From positions 1-26,037 of the forward strand of contig JBDHXE010000011.1 of the NCBI GenBank assembly GCA_039810525.1: 26,037 nucleotides of DNA. Direction: 5' to 3'. This stretch comes from JBDHXE01 sp039810525 (lineage in GTDB: Bacteria > Bacteroidota > Ignavibacteria > Kapaibacteriales > UBA2268). The translations under genes were made by a program, and so were the position numbers. The notes below the pieces were generated by a model. The model had not been told where the DNA came from and did no database searches. It worked only from the letters and a program-made list of their open reading frames with translations. Below are positions 23,216 to 26,037 of the stretch, piece by piece (positions within the stretch are counted from its first letter, which is position 1; the number at the start of each line of letters is the position of its first letter).

Positions 23216-25183
23216 ATGGATGACAAACCAAACAAAATTGATAATATATTAGACCTTGCTAATCTATACAAAATAAGTAGTAGAGCCAAAAATGCCTTGC
23301 TTCGCAACGAAATATTTTCTCTAAAAAAATTTGAAGATTTTTTGGTCAAAATCGATGATTTCTCTGTGATGAACAATGTAGGTAATAAAACTGAAATTGA
23401 ATTGTACCAATTTGCTTCAAGCATTTTACCACATTTAGATTTATCAAAATTTATTAAACAAAAAAAACAATATAAAACACGAGACAAATACAAGGTTTTT
23501 ACAGACAAACTTATCAAACCTTTAATTAAGCCTAACGATCCAGAATACAAATTAAAATTATATGTATTCTACAATATTCAATACTTTCATCCAAGTGTAA
23601 GCTACTTAATAAACAATAAACTTGCTGAAATGAATATATTAAGCTTCATTGAATTTTTTAATAATTTTGATTTTAAAAATATTAAAGGTATTGGAGTAGG
23701 GAAGAGTATAGAATACGAAAATTTCATTAGTCATCTAAACCATATAATTACTAGATCTTTAGAAGATAAAGAATATTTATTTAGCTTTAGTTTTATTATA
23801 GATGTTATAGATTTTCAATGTCCTATCAAATTTGATGAAAAATCAATGGAGAACTTTTTATCGGAAGACAAAAAATATATCCTATTCTTCAAACTATTAG
23901 ATTTTTTATTGATGAACGGCTTTTTTGGTAACGATATGGAAAATACAATATTTTTGAATACTTTGAAAGTTATCAATAAAATTAGTAAAAAATCAATGCT
24001 CGAAATATCTAAGCAATTTAATCTAACTGGCGAGAGAATTAGACAACTTAATATTTTAATAGAAGAGAAGTTTTGGAATAGAATAGAAATGCTAATCTTA
24101 ATAATAGGTGCTAACAAAATATCTAAGGATTATTATTTAGATTATGATGAAGGTATTTACGATGTGAATGTATTAACGATTAACAAAAATGAAAACACAG
24201 ACTTCTATGAAAATTTCCTATTTAGAGCTATATATATTATACTTCAGGATAAATTTACCCCTATATATCTAAATTATAAAGGTAAAGAAAAAAAATACCT
24301 AATTGATAAAAAATATAAAGATATAAATTTTGAAAAATTAGTTGATGAAATAGAAACTCTGAAAAATAGAGTAGATATATACAAATTAAGTATAAATATC
24401 AAAGATTATGTAGCTAAATACTCTAACAATCAATTTCAAGATGATAATGAATTAGTTATGATTTTTAAACACGTAATTGAAAGTGTAGCTGGTTCCAAAG
24501 CAGATGATAATTATATGATAGATATACCAAGAAATTATAGATATATGTACGAATATGCTTACGAAGTATTACAAGAAGAAAATGGTCCCTTAACCTTAGA
24601 TCAGATGGCTAAAAGAATTGAATTAAGACACCCAGGATTAGTCAAAAATATCGATGCTTTGCGAGGAAACATACAAACTAGTGATAAATTTATATACTTT
24701 GGGCGAAGTTCAACTTATGGCCTAAAAGAATGGGAAGCACTTGGAATGGTAAAAGGTGGCACTATTAAGCAAATTGTACAAGAATTTTTAGAAAGCATGG
24801 ATAGGCCTGCCCATATATCTGAAATTACTGAATATGTAACTAAATATAGAGACACTAACGAATTTAATATAATGGGTAACCTCAAATTTGATAGAAATAA
24901 TCTTTTTGTTTTTTATAATTCTGGATATGTAGGCCTTACTACCAAAACTTATAATATCAAAGAATTGAAATTTAACAAAATAAATTTAAATTTATTTAAA
25001 AGATCATTTACTAGAATGTTTAATAATAATATTTCTTTATTAAAATATAATGAATTTATTGATGAATTAGCCAGAAAGAATAAATTAACTCATATACAAA
25101 TAATTGCTATAATTAACAAACGAATTAATAAAGGTAAATTAAGAATAAATGACGAAGGATATTTAGTTAAGACTGATGATTAG
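23216..25183 (+). CDS. Putative transcription-associated protein with alpha-CTD-like, sigma-4-like and HARE-HTH domains
   Basis: The 655-aa cytoplasmic protein is Lys-rich. Residues about 14-70 (ISSRAKNALLRNEIFSLKKF, then VGNKTEIELYQF) resemble the helix-hairpin-helix C-terminal domain of RNA polymerase alpha. A second HhH-like unit lies near 129-175 (IKGIGVGKSIEYENF). Residues about 243-290 look like a sigma-70 region-4 HTH (LEISKQFNLTGERIRQLN, compare LGVTRERVRQIE). Residues about 441-507 match the HARE-HTH domain known from RNAP delta and some restriction systems (AYEVLQEENGPLTLDQMAKRI, later FIYFGRSSTYGLKEW). A related unit follows at 515-580 (IVQEFLESMDRPAHISEITEYV). Together these suggest a DNA- or RNAP-binding regulator. 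No sigma region 2 or nuclease motif is seen, so it is not a complete sigma factor. It stands alone between a long AT-rich spacer and convergent prfA. Confidence 0.78.
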   Translation: MDDKPNKIDNILDLANLYKISSRAKNALLRNEIFSLKKFEDFLVKIDDFSVMNNVGNKTEIELYQFASSILPHLDLSKFIKQKKQYKTRDKYKVFTDKLIKPLIKPNDPEYKLKLYVFYNIQYFHPSVSYLINNKLAEMNILSFIEFFNNFDFKNIKGIGVGKSIEYENFISHLNHIITRSLEDKEYLFSFSFIIDVIDFQCPIKFDEKSMENFLSEDKKYILFFKLLDFLLMNGFFGNDMENTIFLNTLKVINKISKKSMLEISKQFNLTGERIRQLNILIEEKFWNRIEMLILIIGANKISKDYYLDYDEGIYDVNVLTINKNENTDFYENFLFRAIYIILQDKFTPIYLNYKGKEKKYLIDKKYKDINFEKLVDEIETLKNRVDIYKLSINIKDYVAKYSNNQFQDDNELVMIFKHVIESVAGSKADDNYMIDIPRNYRYMYEYAYEVLQEENGPLTLDQMAKRIELRHPGLVKNIDALRGNIQTSDKFIYFGRSSTYGLKEWEALGMVKGGTIKQIVQEFLESMDRPAHISEITEYVTKYRDTNEFNIMGNLKFDRNNLFVFYNSGYVGLTTKTYNIKELKFNKINLNLFKRSFTRMFNNNISLLKYNEFIDELARKNKLTHIQIIAIINKRINKGKLRINDEGYLVKTDD

Positions 25184-25194
25184 AATATTATCAT

Positions 25195-25226
25195 AGGAAT
25201 CGAGGGCAAATTAAGCCCCGATTCCT
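25195..25226. terminator. Hairpin between the convergent 655-aa regulator and prfA genes
   Basis: AGGAATCG-a-GGGC (25195-25207), loop AAATTAA and GCCC-CGATTCCT (25215-25226) form a 12-bp stem with one bulged A. It overlaps the stop and last codons of prfA. T tracts after it are poor on both strands, so it is a probable but not classical terminator for the two convergent genes. Confidence 0.6.
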
Positions 25227-26037
25227 TGATTTAATAACTCTGTTCTTTCTGCAATCTGTAGATTTTCTATCACCGAATCCAATCCACCTGCAATTACATC
25301 TTGTAAGCTATAATTTTTAGCATCTCCCTCTAGTCTATGATCAGTTACCCTATTTTGTGGGTAATTATAGGTTCTAATCTTTTCTGATCTATCGCCAGTC
25401 TTTACCATAGATTTTCTAGTAGAAGACATTTCGTTTTGTTGCTTTTCTAATTCCATTTCATACAGCCTAGATCGCAACACCTTCATTGCCTTTTCTCTAT
25501 TTTTCAATTGAGAACGTTCTTCTTGGCATTGCACTACTATTCCAGTAGGAATATGGACCATTCTTACTGCTGTTTCGACCTTATTTACATTCTGCCCACC
25601 CTTACCTCCAGCTCTATAAATGTCTATTCTCAGATCTTCTTCTTTGATATCAACATCTATATCTTCTGCCTCAGGTAATACAGCTACTGTTGCTGCAGAG
25701 GTATGCACTCTACCTTGAGCTTCTGTCTCGGGTACTCTTTGTACCCTATGTACACCACTCTCAAATTTCATTAGCCCAAAAACATCATCACCTGCAATAG
25801 AAAAAATTATTTCCTTAAAACCACCCTTTTCGCTCTCATTAAAATCAATAATTTCTATTTGAAATCCCTTTTTATCTGCAAATCGTTGATACATTCTAAA
25901 TAGATCACCAGCAAATATACCAGCCTCATCACCACCAGTACCAGCCCTAATTTCCATAATACAGTTTTTCAAATCATTAGGGTCTTTAGGAATTAATAAA
26001 ATTCTTAGTTCTTCTTCGATTTTTTCTATCTCGGAAT
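25211..26037 (-). CDS. prfA: Peptide chain release factor 1 (5' end outside the window)
   Basis: RF1 recognises UAA and UAG stop codons and triggers peptide release on the ribosome. The frame stays open to the window edge, so the true start lies beyond it; 275 residues are visible. They begin in the helical N-terminal region (SEIEKIEEEL, ILLIPKDPND), then MEIRAGTGGDEAGIFAGDLFRMY, the codon-recognition tripeptide P-E-T in VQRVPETEAQGRVHTS (the P-x-T form identifies RF1 rather than RF2, which has SPF), and the catalytic GGQ in AGGKGGQNVNK. The end, TYNYPQNRVTDHR, is also family-typical. An internal TTG at 25972 is not the start. It converges on the 655-aa regulator gene. Confidence 0.95.
   Translation of the reverse strand, partial: SEIEKIEEELRILLIPKDPNDLKNCIMEIRAGTGGDEAGIFAGDLFRMYQRFADKKGFQIEIIDFNESEKGGFKEIIFSIAGDDVFGLMKFESGVHRVQRVPETEAQGRVHTSAATVAVLPEAEDIDVDIKEEDLRIDIYRAGGKGGQNVNKVETAVRMVHIPTGIVVQCQEERSQLKNREKAMKVLRSRLYEMELEKQQNEMSSTRKSMVKTGDRSEKIRTYNYPQNRVTDHRLEGDAKNYSLQDVIAGGLDSVIENLQIAERTELLNQGIGA

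Noticed and set aside
25970..25972. TTG as start of prfA
   Set aside because: The frame continues upstream to the window edge with typical RF1 sequence (ILLIPKDPND), so the gene is simply cut by the window.
1..26037. CRISPR arrays, insertion sequences, rRNA genes
   Set aside because: No regularly spaced repeats, transposase motifs or rRNA-like sequence were seen on either strand.

Overview
The window looks like chromosomal DNA of an AT-rich bacterium of the Bacteroidota/Chlorobiota/Ignavibacteriota (FCB) group; G+C is roughly 30% by eye. The strongest clue is a secreted protein (15319-17604, minus strand) with a C-terminal type IX secretion (T9SS) type-A-like sorting domain, a system confined essentially to this group. 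Weak Shine-Dalgarno sites before many genes fit as well. A closer placement, for example near Ignavibacteria or Kapaibacteria, is only a guess.

Region 1 (1-5569, plus strand) is a chemotaxis-type signalling operon: the tail of a receiver-domain protein, a CheY-like receiver, a CheZ-like phosphatase, CheA, CheB and an unrecognised acidic 227-aa protein, all closely spaced. The CheY-like protein has Glu where the phosphorylated Asp should be. A short acidic motif resembling the CheY-binding N-terminus of FliM recurs in the CheZ-like protein (three times), in the CheA linker and in the 227-aa protein. No CheW, CheR, chemoreceptor or flagellar gene is in view.

Region 2 (5554-12587) holds clpS on the minus strand, overlapping the end of the che operon tail to tail, and then nuoL-nuoM-nuoN (the three antiporter-like membrane subunits of complex I) followed by lpdA and a strong terminator. 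Region 3 (12692-15296) has a predicted outer-membrane protein of unknown function, a GT4-type glycosyltransferase and an FmdB-type zinc-ribbon protein.

Region 4 (15319-17853, minus strand) is the most interesting part. A cobalamin riboswitch with its own terminator precedes a 761-aa secreted protein made of two similar beta-propeller-like halves plus a T9SS sorting domain. This suggests a cell-surface vitamin B12-capture protein, analogous to the BtuG lipoproteins of Bacteroides but anchored by T9SS and with a duplicated propeller. That function is inferred.

Region 5 (17975-22616, plus strand) has a secreted S9 prolyl-oligopeptidase-type peptidase, a GNAT-like protein and a HAD-like protein, closely packed. 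Region 6 (22617-25183) has an approximately 600-bp AT-rich intergenic stretch with inverted repeats, then a 655-aa putative transcription-associated protein that appears to combine an RNAP alpha-CTD-like helical domain, a sigma-70 region-4-like HTH and a HARE-HTH (RNAP delta-like) domain. The window ends inside prfA (release factor 1, minus strand).
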